64,000 nt of DNA from CAG-791 sp963593905 (GTDB lineage Bacteria > Bacillota > Clostridia > Lachnospirales > Lachnospiraceae), in the NCBI GenBank assembly GCA_963593905.1, contig CAVBBL010000006.1, positions 30,300-94,299 of the forward strand, given 5' to 3'. Each line of letters starts with the position of its first letter. Position 1 is the stretch's first letter. This document shows positions 32,231 to 41,864 of this stretch, one piece after another. Made by a program: the position numbers and the translations under genes. Below the pieces are notes generated by a model that saw only the letters and a list, made by a program, of their open reading frames with translations, made no database searches and was not told the DNA's origin.

Positions 32231-32362
32231 GCTGTCCGCTCTCTTTTCTTCTTTTTTCTTTTTTCTTTCTTCTTTCTGCTTTCTGCTTTCCTCCCATGTA
32301 CTTCCGGGGATGTTTCTTTGTATTCCTTTCTGTTACTCATATTTCTTTCTGTAACTGCTGTT

Positions 32363-33577
32363 CTATAATCGTTCAGGGCTTTTACTCCACAGTGCATTGT
32401 AGGCATCCACAATCTGTTTCCAGGCATAGTGCTCTCTGATTCTCTTCTTTGCCTTTTCCCCCATTGCAACCTTCTCCGGCTCTGTCAGAGCGTCTGCCCT
32501 GTCTATCAGGGCTGCAAGATTTCCCTCCTCTTTTGTCCAGTACAGCGCTGCGTCCTGTGCCACCTCCTCGTTAAAGGATACCTGCAGCAGCAGATTTACC
32601 CTGGTCGCCCCCAGGCTCTCCAAAAGACTGGGATTCGTACCTCCCACCTCGTGCCCGTGCAAATAGCCGCTGGCATTCTCTCTTAATGCTGTCAGCAATG
32701 TCTGATCATAGACTGCCCCCGGAAAACAGATCCGCGAATCCCCTGAAAAATGCAATCTTTCATCCAGACTATGGCGATATCTTTCGTTTTCGGTCATGAC
32801 CAGCAGCAGCTTTCGTTTTGTTTTGCTTTTCATGAATTCCCGCAGCATGATTTCGATATTATTCTCTGCAACAAAACGGCATACTACCAGATAATAACCA
32901 TCCCGTTCCAGTCCATGCTTTCTGTAAAAGCAATCTAATGCTTTGCTTTGTTCTGCCGTGCCGTTGCCTGATATCTTTGCTCCATAAGGAATAAAGGTGG
33001 TGCGAGGCTGATAAGAAGCATAGGTCTGTCGGATATACGTTTCTATTTGTCTGCTGTCACAGATGACCAGATCTGACTCCCGGATCATCTGACGCTCCGA
33101 CATTTTCCAGTATTTTTGCACCGGACGAGGCCATTTTCTCCTCTTCCATTCGTGACCGTCCGGATTAATATGCAGTTCCCCTCCCAGTTCTCTGATCCGA
33201 TGGGAGAGCAACCGAATCATCGGTCCGATGCGGCAGGTGAGAATATAGATAACCGGTTCTTTGATCTCCTTCTCACGGCAATATTGCAGGCAATAATGCA
33301 CGGCGGCTGTATCGTACCATATAGCCGTTGCCGATCCCAGCTTCGGCACCGGAAGCTTGACGCAGTGTACGCCGTGATACATAAATTCCATGGAACTGAC
33401 AGGCTGTACATTTTCCAGCGTGCTCTCGTCCATACAGCCGCTCCCATTGGCCTTGCACATAATATGAAGCTGTATATCTGTAAGATAATTGCTGTGGCGG
33501 GCCAGTTCCTGCACAAAGGTTTCATATCCGCCGTAGTGTCCGATGGATTTGGCACCGCATATAAATACATGTCTCAT
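32363..33577 (-). CDS. DUF1972-type glycosyltransferase (rhamnosyltransferase-like)
   Basis: 404 residues. The N-terminal DUF1972 signature GAKSIGHYGGYETFVQELA is typical of capsule rhamnosyl-/galactosyltransferases, and the C-terminal GT4 half includes GHEVGGTNPSLLESLG. The start at 33577 follows AAAGGGGTATAG, which is the tail of a hairpin (CTGCAGC-aaa-GCTGCGG) that also encodes the end of the preceding gene. Substrate inferred only from family. Confidence 0.85.
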   Translation of the reverse strand: MRHVFICGAKSIGHYGGYETFVQELARHSNYLTDIQLHIMCKANGSGCMDESTLENVQPVSSMEFMYHGVHCVKLPVPKLGSATAIWYDTAAVHYCLQYCREKEIKEPVIYILTCRIGPMIRLLSHRIRELGGELHINPDGHEWKRRKWPRPVQKYWKMSERQMIRESDLVICDSRQIETYIRQTYASYQPRTTFIPYGAKISGNGTAEQSKALDCFYRKHGLERDGYYLVVCRFVAENNIEIMLREFMKSKTKRKLLLVMTENERYRHSLDERLHFSGDSRICFPGAVYDQTLLTALRENASGYLHGHEVGGTNPSLLESLGATRVNLLLQVSFNEEVAQDAALYWTKEEGNLAALIDRADALTEPEKVAMGEKAKKRIREHYAWKQIVDAYNALWSKSPERL

Positions 33578-34465
33578 CTATACCCCTTTACACCGCAGCT
33601 TTGCTGCAGAAATCTTAAAAATCCCTGGAAAATACCACCTCGCCAGAAGAAGATATTTCCTGCTCTGCCCAGGATCTGTTTTTCTTATTTGCCGATAACC
33701 GCTTAGCAGATCCTTTACGATATGAAGCGAGAGTGCAGGACTTTGGACAGGTAGTGCAGGATAATACTCTTTTAGCAGAGTAAAGGCGGCATAGATCCGC
33801 TCCGTTCCCCGGCTAATGGAGTCTGCGCCGATATAGTAATCCACCAGCGCCTCCTTCATGCAATAAATCCTGTATTTTTGCACTGCATGAATAAACCACT
33901 CCAGATCCTGATAGCGCGGCATCTCAGGACGAAAGGATATATGATCCAAGACAGAACGTCTTGTTAAAATAGTCTGGGTTCCTATCCCGAAAAGATCGTC
34001 TTTCGCAGTAAGGAATCCCCCTCCTGCCCGTTTGGGGCATTGAATCACGCCTCCCTCCATACCGAAACGATTCATTTTGCAAACCACTATATCGGCATGT
34101 GTTTCTTTCATTACCTGCATCTGTCTGATCAGTTTATCCGGATGCCAGCAATCATCACTGTCATGGAAGGCGATGTATTCTCCCTTTGCCAGAGCTGCAC
34201 CGTGATTTCTCGCAGCACAGGCCCCTGCATTTGTCTGATAGACATAATGAAGCCGAGGATCATCGATACTCTCTATCACTGCTCTGGTCTCATCTGTCGA
34301 GCCGTCATCTATAAGGAGCAGTTCCAACCTGTCGTAGCTTTGAGAAAGCACGCTCTCCACTGCCTTTTTCACCACTGCTGCCCGATTGTACGACGGTATG
34401 ATTACCGACACCAGGGGCTGTTGTACATTTGGGGTCATTTTACATTTACAGTCATTTTCCCTCAT
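33578..34465 (-). CDS. GT2-family glycosyltransferase
   Basis: About 295 residues, GT-A fold: VSVIIPSYNRAAVVKKAVES at the N-terminus, LLIDDGSTDET, and the DxD-like AFHDSDDCW. Acts in the cytoplasm on undecaprenyl-linked repeat units (family inference). Start is uncertain: GTG 34474 and ATG 34465 are both possible. The last codons (KLRCKGV then TAG) are formed by a D-type hairpin, and the stop directly touches the next start codon at 33577. Confidence 0.88.
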   Translation of the reverse strand: MRENDCKCKMTPNVQQPLVSVIIPSYNRAAVVKKAVESVLSQSYDRLELLLIDDGSTDETRAVIESIDDPRLHYVYQTNAGACAARNHGAALAKGEYIAFHDSDDCWHPDKLIRQMQVMKETHADIVVCKMNRFGMEGGVIQCPKRAGGGFLTAKDDLFGIGTQTILTRRSVLDHISFRPEMPRYQDLEWFIHAVQKYRIYCMKEALVDYYIGADSISRGTERIYAAFTLLKEYYPALPVQSPALSLHIVKDLLSGYRQIRKTDPGQSRKYLLLARWYFPGIFKISAAKLRCKGV

Positions 34466-34482
34466 TTTTTCCACAACCTGTC

Positions 34483-36012
34483 TTATGCATTTCTGCCCCT
34501 TTTTTTGAGCATACGTGCTTCCTCTCTTCTTGTATGTATCATGGAACGATAAGTCTTTATTGTCTTGCGAAGGCCTAATTTGCGAAGCCGTCCCATCCCT
34601 CTGTGTATTTTCTCCAGAAAGTCCTGTCCAGCCTTTTCCCCCTGTCTTTTGTGACCGCCATAGGGAATGGCTGCCATCTCCGGGCAGGCCTTTTCCACAA
34701 TCTTATATTGATGATGATTAATGATCCGCTCTTCCTTGGGAAATTCCATCAGCATTGTCATCAGATAACGACAATTGGCCGGCTGCAGGGACCTCACGTG
34801 ATCAAAAAGGGTAAAGCCTGTCTCAATGGCAGAAAGCCAGCAGCCGTTTCTCTGATCCCAGTAAAAAACATTGCAGGGCGAGAGTCCTTTCTGCGGATGC
34901 TCCCTGTGCCAGGCAAAATATTCCTGCATGGATTTTTCTTCCAAGGATCCTTTTTGTACGCCGAACCAGTCATAAAAATCAAATCCCGGGCCATCAGCTG
35001 TGAAACTTCGTCTGTACCATTCCATGACATTCGGCCATACACCGCTTCGCAGCAGTGCCGCATCTCCAAACTGATCTGTCAGGGAATCAAATTGACGGTG
35101 TGCATAATACAGACGATCCTCGTCCCAGATCTGTCCGGAAATATGATCCTGATATACTGCTGACCGCAAAGCAGCATCTTCTCGTTTCTGTCGCGGAATT
35201 TCATAATGTGTTATCCCTGCAGCGCTGCAGAGCTTTTTGGGCACAGCCAGATCATCAACATAAATCTCGTCATGCCACAGCGTAAAGGCCTCAAACTCGA
35301 TCCCGGCATGTTTTGCTAACGCCAAAAGCGTTCGGCTGTCATGACCGCCGGTGATGGCCACCAGCAATTTGGTGTCCGGCAGTGCTTCCTGCATCTGACA
35401 AAGAGAAAAATCAAAGCAATCAATGATCCGTTCAAGCCGCTCCTCTTCGTTTGCAATTCCCGGATAATGGGCAGCTAGAAGCTGACGGGGGATCACTCTT
35501 CCTTCTTCATAGTCATAAAGCTGACTGGGAAGGAGATGGCGCACACCCGCATATTGAGTAAGAGGCCCCGGCATCCAATTCATAATCCTATGTTCCGGCA
35601 TCTCATAATTTTTTCTTTGTCCCCCTGCCAGTTCTTCCAAAAACGTGCAGTCACCGGCAACGCCTTCCGCTGAATAGAAAACCGGCAGCAAACTGCAGGC
35701 ATCTGTATAGATCACGCCTTGACACAAAAGAAGGTAGCGGCCGCACCAGCTCTCTTCCATCTCCAGGATATCCTCCTGTCTGATTTCTCCCGGGCATCGC
35801 TCACAGAGTTTTTCTATTTCTTCGGCAGGTTTACCTTTTTCCGGCAGGAACTGCCATGCAATCCCCAACAGCAGTATCCTGCCATCCTTACTGCTCTGCA
35901 GCGGAAGATCCTGATGGTAATGCAAAATCCATCCCCCCGCAAGTTCCCTGTAACAGAATTCAGGCAAAGATATTCTTTTTTTCAGAATTGCATATTGACC
36001 TTTTTCACTCAT
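34483..36012 (-). CDS. Asparagine-synthase-like protein (PP-loop amidotransferase homologue)
   Basis: About 509 residues. The mid-protein ATP-pyrophosphatase loop reads AITGGHDSRTLLALA, a variant of the SGGxDS motif. The N-terminal half resembles a glutaminase-type fold without an obvious catalytic Cys2, so it may use ammonia or be a different ligase. Such AsnB-like proteins occur in polysaccharide clusters, probably amidating uronic acids or other components (inference). ATG at 36012 follows GGGGATAAAA. It lies between a GT2 gene and wzx. Confidence 0.75.
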   Translation of the reverse strand: MSEKGQYAILKKRISLPEFCYRELAGGWILHYHQDLPLQSSKDGRILLLGIAWQFLPEKGKPAEEIEKLCERCPGEIRQEDILEMEESWCGRYLLLCQGVIYTDACSLLPVFYSAEGVAGDCTFLEELAGGQRKNYEMPEHRIMNWMPGPLTQYAGVRHLLPSQLYDYEEGRVIPRQLLAAHYPGIANEEERLERIIDCFDFSLCQMQEALPDTKLLVAITGGHDSRTLLALAKHAGIEFEAFTLWHDEIYVDDLAVPKKLCSAAGITHYEIPRQKREDAALRSAVYQDHISGQIWDEDRLYYAHRQFDSLTDQFGDAALLRSGVWPNVMEWYRRSFTADGPGFDFYDWFGVQKGSLEEKSMQEYFAWHREHPQKGLSPCNVFYWDQRNGCWLSAIETGFTLFDHVRSLQPANCRYLMTMLMEFPKEERIINHHQYKIVEKACPEMAAIPYGGHKRQGEKAGQDFLEKIHRGMGRLRKLGLRKTIKTYRSMIHTRREEARMLKKRGRNA

Positions 36013-36112
36013 TTTTATCCCCATTCCTAAGCAGCAATACTCCGAAGATGCGGCGAGAATTTCAGATTCTCGTCACCATCAGGCTCCATTCTGTAATGAC
36101 CCGCAACGGTCA
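36013..36112 (-). repeat. Degenerate hairpin leader element inside the polysaccharide operon
   Basis: Minus strand: GAGAATCTGAAATTCTC (C-like, around 36049-36066) followed by CGCCGCATCTTCGGAGTATTGCTGC and the ribosome site GGGGATAAAAATG. It fills the 102-bp gap after the wzx-like gene. Confidence 0.4.
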
Positions 36113-36114
36113 AA

Positions 36115-37659
36115 TCACAAACGCGATTTGACTATACGAATCAATTTTTTCCAATCCGACGGACTGCATACTACTAACAAATGCAGCATCGTACCCACAC
36201 CGGCCAAAACCAAGGCAGAGAGAATCAATGTCACCCAGCTATCCGGCACATACCAAAGACTGCACCGCTTAAAAACCAAGGTCATGATTACGCAGGACAT
36301 CACATTTCTGAAGATAGACGGATAAAAGGTCCACCACGGCACCTCCAGTACATGCGCCATATACAGCGGATTGGTGATAAAGTTGATTACCATCATCACG
36401 ACAACAGTGGTCCACACCACCGCATAGATGCCCATCTGTGTATATCGGATCAGCACATACATCCCGATAACATTGCAAAAGCCACCGATGATCGTCACGA
36501 TGGTAGGAAATTTCTTTTTCAAGGTCAGCGTATAGATGTAATACAGCGGCTGCATGGGACCGCTTGGAATAGTGATCATATTATTGATCACTGTCAGTGT
36601 ATAGAGCAGTGTCAGATCCTCTCCCGGAATCCAAAGTCTGTAAAAAGCCATCCCCAATGCCACAAAGCCAGCAAAAACAATATTGGAAAAACATCCGGAA
36701 AGTTTCATTGCCAATTTGAACTCACCCAGCAATTCTTTCTTATCACCCTTGGCATAGCTCTTTAGATACATAGGCTCGAATGCCTGCCCCACCAGGAGAA
36801 ACATATTGCTGAACATGGAATAAAATGTCTTGGAAATCGCCAGCTGTCCCATGGCTGCAGGCGTGAGCATCAGATTACATACCAGCAAATCAAGACCACT
36901 GTTAAGAGCATCTCCCAAGGAATTCAGAGATGTCCATATTCCATCGATCACCAGCTTGCTTATAGCAGACAGGGAAAAATATTTTTTTCTGACTTGCAGC
37001 TCCGGTGTATACTTTCTGCTGATCCATACATATGCAGCGGCCAGCAGCAGGGAGGCTGTGGCCAGTCCAAATCCCACATAATAAATATGCGGCCGGAAGA
37101 AATAAAAGCTGGCAGCCAGGATTACCGCTTCACACAGATAAGCACCACACTTGCACCATCCCACGATGTGCAGACAGTTTCTGATATGTGCTGATGCAGC
37201 AAATCCCGTAGAGACTGTCACCAGCCAGAAATTAATAAATACAAAAAGAAACAGAATCCTGACATCCGATAGCAGATTCTCCGGAATCACCAGCAATCTG
37301 TCCAGAAACCCTATCCCCAGCAGCGCAACGGCAAACAGCCCCGTTCCCAGCAGGAGATCTCCGTAAACCGTGGAAGAAAAGAAAGTATTTGCTTCCTTAT
37401 AATCCCCCCTGTGGTAAGCCACCACAATATGTCTGGCCGCAAAGGAATTTAATACAGCCGTGATCATCATGGCATATTGGGCCACGTTCTTGCCAAGTGT
37501 AACAAAACCATATGCCTCACTTCCCAGGGCATTCGTGACCACAGGCACCAGCAGCAGTGTGATCAGGGTATTGATCACTAAGGCACCGCCGGAGGCGATC
37601 ACCGTCTGCAGCAGCCGAAAGTACTTATTTACTTTTTTGATCGGCGCTTTTTCCACCAT
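36115..37659 (-). CDS. Wzx-type polysaccharide flippase
   Basis: 514 residues, 12-14 helices. Flippase-like features: VIASGGALVINTLITLLLVPVV at helix 1, LGSEAYGFVTLGKN, and VSTGFAASAHIRNCL. It would flip undecaprenyl-pyrophosphate-linked repeat units across the membrane for polymerisation by the Wzy-like protein. It starts 4 nt after the stop of the GT2 gene at 37664. Belongs to the MOP superfamily, but the neighbourhood argues for Wzx rather than a drug pump. Confidence 0.9.
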   Translation of the reverse strand: MVEKAPIKKVNKYFRLLQTVIASGGALVINTLITLLLVPVVTNALGSEAYGFVTLGKNVAQYAMMITAVLNSFAARHIVVAYHRGDYKEANTFFSSTVYGDLLLGTGLFAVALLGIGFLDRLLVIPENLLSDVRILFLFVFINFWLVTVSTGFAASAHIRNCLHIVGWCKCGAYLCEAVILAASFYFFRPHIYYVGFGLATASLLLAAAYVWISRKYTPELQVRKKYFSLSAISKLVIDGIWTSLNSLGDALNSGLDLLVCNLMLTPAAMGQLAISKTFYSMFSNMFLLVGQAFEPMYLKSYAKGDKKELLGEFKLAMKLSGCFSNIVFAGFVALGMAFYRLWIPGEDLTLLYTLTVINNMITIPSGPMQPLYYIYTLTLKKKFPTIVTIIGGFCNVIGMYVLIRYTQMGIYAVVWTTVVVMMVINFITNPLYMAHVLEVPWWTFYPSIFRNVMSCVIMTLVFKRCSLWYVPDSWVTLILSALVLAGVGTMLHLLVVCSPSDWKKLIRIVKSRL

Positions 37660-37663
37660 CTGC

Positions 37664-38545
37664 TCAGATCCTTTCTGCCTGTAAATAACGGCTTCTCAGC
37701 CATGCAATGACATAGGGAAGCACGGTCGGGTCCAGTCCCCGTACCCCCGTGCGGCAGATATTCCACAGCATGGCTGTTCTGGCCTTTGGATTCTTCTGAT
37801 AATCTCCGTAATGCAGCTCATAGATTCTGCGAAAGCCATAGCCTACCCTTCGAAGACTGCCGGTTACATGTTCCCCCGGTTCATCATACTTATGAAAAAC
37901 CACATCCTTGATGCCCCGCAGCCTGTATTTCTGCGCTATACGAATCCACAGCTCATAATCCTCGGCAGCCGGCTGTGTTCTGAAACCTCCCAGTTCCTTC
38001 AATACTTCCCGCCGCAGCAGCGGTGCAGATGCCGATCCTACATAATCGGTATAGAGCATGTCCGCATACTCCGGTGCAGGATGAAACACTTCCCACTGCC
38101 AGTTATATTTCCCATCTTCTTCTCTATCCGAATCTTTACAAATCCAGCCCGTGCCGAAGGCCAATGCCGTCTTCGGATCCTGCGCAAACAGCGGCACTAA
38201 TTTCTCCACTTTATCCGCACACCATACATCATCATCATCCAGATATCCCAGAATATCTCCCTTTGCCTCCCGGGCACCGCGATTTCTCGCCTCAGAGACA
38301 CCGCTGTTTTTTTCCATGGGCAGATAGTGAATCCGAGAATCTTTTTCTGCCTCTTTCTGGATTTTCCTTTGCCACTCACTGCCCAGTCCGTTATCATCGA
38401 CCAGAATCAGTTCTGTCACCGGCACTGTCTGCTGAAAGATACTTTCCACCGCACGCTGCACGCAGTTCCAATCTCTGTGATAGGTCGTTATGACAGCGCT
38501 GACGCGCTGCATTCCTTTTTCTGTTTCTTTCAAATATGTCCTCAC
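37664..38545 (-). CDS. GT2-family glycosyltransferase
   Basis: About 293 residues. GT-A landmarks: VSAVITTYHRDWNCVQRAVESI, LILVDDNG, DILGYLDDDDVWCADK (metal-binding acidic cluster), and QPAAEDYELWIRIA. Start is unclear: GTG at 38545 after GGGGAG, or a TTG 12 nt further after GAGGAC. Part of the exopolysaccharide operon between the acyltransferase and wzx genes. Confidence 0.86.
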   Translation of the reverse strand: MRTYLKETEKGMQRVSAVITTYHRDWNCVQRAVESIFQQTVPVTELILVDDNGLGSEWQRKIQKEAEKDSRIHYLPMEKNSGVSEARNRGAREAKGDILGYLDDDDVWCADKVEKLVPLFAQDPKTALAFGTGWICKDSDREEDGKYNWQWEVFHPAPEYADMLYTDYVGSASAPLLRREVLKELGGFRTQPAAEDYELWIRIAQKYRLRGIKDVVFHKYDEPGEHVTGSLRRVGYGFRRIYELHYGDYQKNPKARTAMLWNICRTGVRGLDPTVLPYVIAWLRSRYLQAERI

Positions 38546-38667
38546 TTCTCCCCGTCTGATGCGTTACCGTCTGCCTCAGACTGGATAATCTGGCTCTCGC
38601 CCCACGACACCCTGATTACTCCGTACTTTTTGCTCTCCTCGGAGTTTTATACCTTTTGGCCCTGCTA

Positions 38668-39684
38668 TCATCCATATTGCAAAATCCTTCGTATTAGCGG
38701 AATACGGCCAAGTCCCCAGGATAAAATCCAGCAGACTGTCACCAAAAAGACCCATATCAGAAAAGCGCCAATCGGTCCCTGAGCTATGCTGCGCAGGGAA
38801 AAAGCATCCACAAGAAAGCCATGGATCAAAAAAGCGCCGAAGCCGCACCCGGCCAATCCGGTCACCTTCTCTGAAAGATGCCTTGCCGTGCGAAAGCAGA
38901 GAAAAACTGCTGCGCTGTACAAAATGACCGTAATATCATCATACATGCAATTAGACTCCACCTGCCCGGTTCTGTAATAGCACAGATAGTATTGCCAGCT
39001 GATGCTTACAACTGCCAATACCGACGCCGCTGCCCGGAACATCCAAGGTGCATATCGCGTAATCTCTATCCGGCTCAGCTTATAACCCAGGCAGAAATAA
39101 AAAAGCCAGGTCCACAGCCGCAGTCGCTGCGTCACATAGGACTGTACAAAGAAATTACCACCCATAACGAAAAGAACTGAGCAAAATGCCATGCCAAGAC
39201 ATACCGCCCCGGTCGCTATCAATACTCTGTTTAGATTTTTTTTGATCCACGCAAATCCAAAGAGCAAAATCGTATAGAGGATGGCAAAGGAATAAAGGAA
39301 CCAAAGAAATGCATAATTCGTATAAGACAGAAATCCTTTTGCCATCTCTTTTAAAGCCATAAAGGGAGTAAAATCACGAAAGATCCATACATAAAGCCCG
39401 ATGCAGATTCCACTCCCCAATAGCACCCGACCTATGCCAAGCATCTTTTTCCGATAATAAGCAGCATCAAAAGTCTCCCTTGCAAGAATCAAACTTCCGT
39501 TTACCATAAAAAATAAAGGCATACAGCATCTGGCCGCATAAAAAAACACTGCATTATAGCACGGATCCGTCACCTGTTCCCTCCGCTGCGTATGCAGCGC
39601 AAAGACCATGAGCAGCGCAAATACTTTGACAGCATCCAGATAGAGCAGCCTTTCTTTTCCGGATGATTTCTTCCTTATGTCCAT
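38668..39684 (-). CDS. Acyltransferase-3-family membrane protein
   Basis: 338 residues, about ten helices. The family opening LLYLDAVKVFALLMVFALH with a catalytic-type histidine, then RCCMPLFFMVNGSLIL (the FFMISG-type motif), and GFGAFLIHGFLVDAF near the C-terminus. Likely O-acetylates or otherwise acylates the polysaccharide. Its ATG directly follows the stop of the Wzy-like gene. Confidence 0.87.
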   Translation of the reverse strand: MDIRKKSSGKERLLYLDAVKVFALLMVFALHTQRREQVTDPCYNAVFFYAARCCMPLFFMVNGSLILARETFDAAYYRKKMLGIGRVLLGSGICIGLYVWIFRDFTPFMALKEMAKGFLSYTNYAFLWFLYSFAILYTILLFGFAWIKKNLNRVLIATGAVCLGMAFCSVLFVMGGNFFVQSYVTQRLRLWTWLFYFCLGYKLSRIEITRYAPWMFRAAASVLAVVSISWQYYLCYYRTGQVESNCMYDDITVILYSAAVFLCFRTARHLSEKVTGLAGCGFGAFLIHGFLVDAFSLRSIAQGPIGAFLIWVFLVTVCWILSWGLGRIPLIRRILQYG

Positions 39685-41034
39685 TCAGTGCTCATCCTCC
39701 TCTGACTCCTCAGGCAAAAAAGGTCTGCGGGGATAGCCTGAAAACTTTAACTCTGAACCGGTGCACGCCATTCCCAACATGATAAATAAAAACAATGTCA
39801 AATAACTGGAACTGGTATAGGATCTCTCCGTCAGTCCACGAATCATCATCGGCAGTATAAAGGCCGAACAGGCCAGATACTGTTCCTCCGTGAAAGTTCT
39901 GACTCTGCGAAAACTGTACAAAATCACCAGAAAATACAAGGCAAGGCCAATCAGCCCCACATCCAGCCACATCTCCAGCAGGGTATTGTGCGAGCCGTAG
40001 CTCATACTTCGAAACCAGGTGTCGCGCCCGAAACGATCCTGCAAAGCCTTCAGACCGCTTTTATCATTCCAGAACATAAGCATTCCATATCCCGTAAAGG
40101 TATGACTGTCTATCATAAAAGGAATGATCTCTTCCCACATGGTAGTACGATTGGATAAGGTAGCATCTTTGCCGAAATAAGCTAAAACCGGTGAAAGAAT
40201 CGGCAGCACCGTCAAAGCCAACATCAAAAAGCCAACAGACACTACAATATAAATATAGGACCAGTGAAGTCTGGGAAGCCTGCCTTGCATTTTGTCGTGG
40301 AAAAGCACATATAAAATGGGAACAACCGCCGTGAACAGCGCCCCTGTCGCATTTGTTTCCAGCAATATTACAATCTGTGCTGCAAACGTTAAACATAAAT
40401 ACCGGGAGACTTTTTCTCCCTCTCTTTTTTTCAGGCAAAGCAATGTTACCAACAGGACAAGGCCGAAGGCCATCTCTTCTCCCAATGCGTTTTTACGGCT
40501 TGCCAAGCCTCGAAAAAGATAGCGTCCCTCTTCATCATAATAGTAGCCCAATTGCCGAAAACAAAAAAAGAGCAGCAGATTCATTGCCACAAAAAGGCCC
40601 TGTGCCTTACAGAGCAGCTCCAGGAGATGCTTTGTCCCATAATAATCCGCCATCCACAATGCAAAGGCCACCGTAATGAGCAGGCGAAAGCAGGTGGTAA
40701 ATTCTGCTTTTCTGTCGCTGGTCACCAGAAAGGACTGTATAAGCAGAACCCCCATCATGACATAAATCAGTCCGTATTTTTTCTTCAGATCCAATAAACG
40801 AATCTCACCGATCGTATCTGCACCGGCTAAAAAAATCAGCAGCAATTCCAACGCACTCGAGCCATAATCAAATATCGGCGTCAGTATTGCGTAGCTATCC
40901 GCTAAAGTACCGGGAAATCCCAATCGGCACACGAGACAGAGAACCACCCAGAAATCTATCACTGTATCTTTTCCGCTGATCAAATATATCTCTTTTGAGA
41001 AAGTTCTCTCCTTCAAGCTGCCTCTTACCTCCAA
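39685..41034 (-). CDS. Wzy-like O-antigen/polysaccharide polymerase
   Basis: About 449 residues with ten or more helices and a larger hydrophilic loop (about 290-360) containing SYGSHNTLLEMWLDVGLIGL, the common O-antigen ligase/polymerase block. It should polymerise repeat units on the outer face of the membrane. Start is uncertain: no ATG is in place, and TTG codons at 41034 or 41016 (after GGAGG) are the best candidates. No frameshift was seen. Confidence 0.82.
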   Translation of the reverse strand: MEVRGSLKERTFSKEIYLISGKDTVIDFWVVLCLVCRLGFPGTLADSYAILTPIFDYGSSALELLLIFLAGADTIGEIRLLDLKKKYGLIYVMMGVLLIQSFLVTSDRKAEFTTCFRLLITVAFALWMADYYGTKHLLELLCKAQGLFVAMNLLLFFCFRQLGYYYDEEGRYLFRGLASRKNALGEEMAFGLVLLVTLLCLKKREGEKVSRYLCLTFAAQIVILLETNATGALFTAVVPILYVLFHDKMQGRLPRLHWSYIYIVVSVGFLMLALTVLPILSPVLAYFGKDATLSNRTTMWEEIIPFMIDSHTFTGYGMLMFWNDKSGLKALQDRFGRDTWFRSMSYGSHNTLLEMWLDVGLIGLALYFLVILYSFRRVRTFTEEQYLACSAFILPMMIRGLTERSYTSSSYLTLFLFIMLGMACTGSELKFSGYPRRPFLPEESEEDEH

Positions 41035-41134
41035 CAGTCAGCGCTTTATTTCTGCTGTCCTGCGCATTTTCCTTCTGCTCTTCTCCTGGGAAAAGCTGCA
41101 TCCTATTCCGCGCAGAGTGATCGTATTCCCTTCT

Positions 41135-41839
41135 TTATTCTTCATCCTCCATGGAATATCCCATGCGATGCCCCAGCCAAAACAGCAGGTACCCAAGCGC
41201 CGTTCCCAGTACATTGGCCACAATATCCGTCAGGTCTGCCTGTCCCAGGTCAAAATAAAACTGTATACTTTCAATCAGCACAGATAATGCCAATCCAAAA
41301 AGCAGCGGATACAGCAGATCATTCAATCTGTCCTTATCCACATAGGGCAGCACAAAACCGATGGGTATGAACAATGCTACATTCTGCAGAATATGCCTTA
41401 TGGGCGTGAGGGAATGTGTATGCATTGCCTCCAGCAGAACATCCATCCGCAGCAAAGACGTCGTATGGTCACCGCTGGTATTCCGGAAAAAAACAGTAAT
41501 GCTTAATATCACCAAAACATAGAGGATAAAAATCATCAATGCACCAACATGTATCTGACGAAAATTTCCTGCCAGATAGATGCCTGTTCCGCACAAAACC
41601 AGCAAGACCGTCGCCAGGAGCATGGCCATCAATACCAGGCTCGTACCAAAGATGTGAGCGACAAAAAAAAGTATGACCGCGAAAACACCAAAAAACACCA
41701 GAAGAATCAGGGAGACAGCAGGCATTGCCCCTCGTGCCGAAGTGCGTCGCAGCAGTACCCGAAGGCTTCCCAGGTAACCGACTGCCAGAAGCAGTCCGAT
41801 CATGATTCCCTGTAAAATATTCTGTTCGTTCATGGTCAT
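41135..41839 (-). CDS. VanZ-like membrane protein
   Basis: 234 residues, seven or so helices. The VanZ-like core lies in the C-terminal half: NVALFIPIGFVLPY, LLFGLALSVLIESIQF and ADLTDIVANVLGTALGY. ATG at 41839 follows AAAGAGGTGAAA. VanZ proteins give low-level teicoplanin resistance in one setting, but most homologues sit in envelope or polysaccharide clusters with unknown function. The gene lies between the tyrosine-kinase-like and polymerase genes. Confidence 0.85.
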   Translation of the reverse strand: MTMNEQNILQGIMIGLLLAVGYLGSLRVLLRRTSARGAMPAVSLILLVFFGVFAVILFFVAHIFGTSLVLMAMLLATVLLVLCGTGIYLAGNFRQIHVGALMIFILYVLVILSITVFFRNTSGDHTTSLLRMDVLLEAMHTHSLTPIRHILQNVALFIPIGFVLPYVDKDRLNDLLYPLLFGLALSVLIESIQFYFDLGQADLTDIVANVLGTALGYLLFWLGHRMGYSMEDEE

Positions 41840-41864
41840 TTTCACCTCTTTGTGTCACAACCTA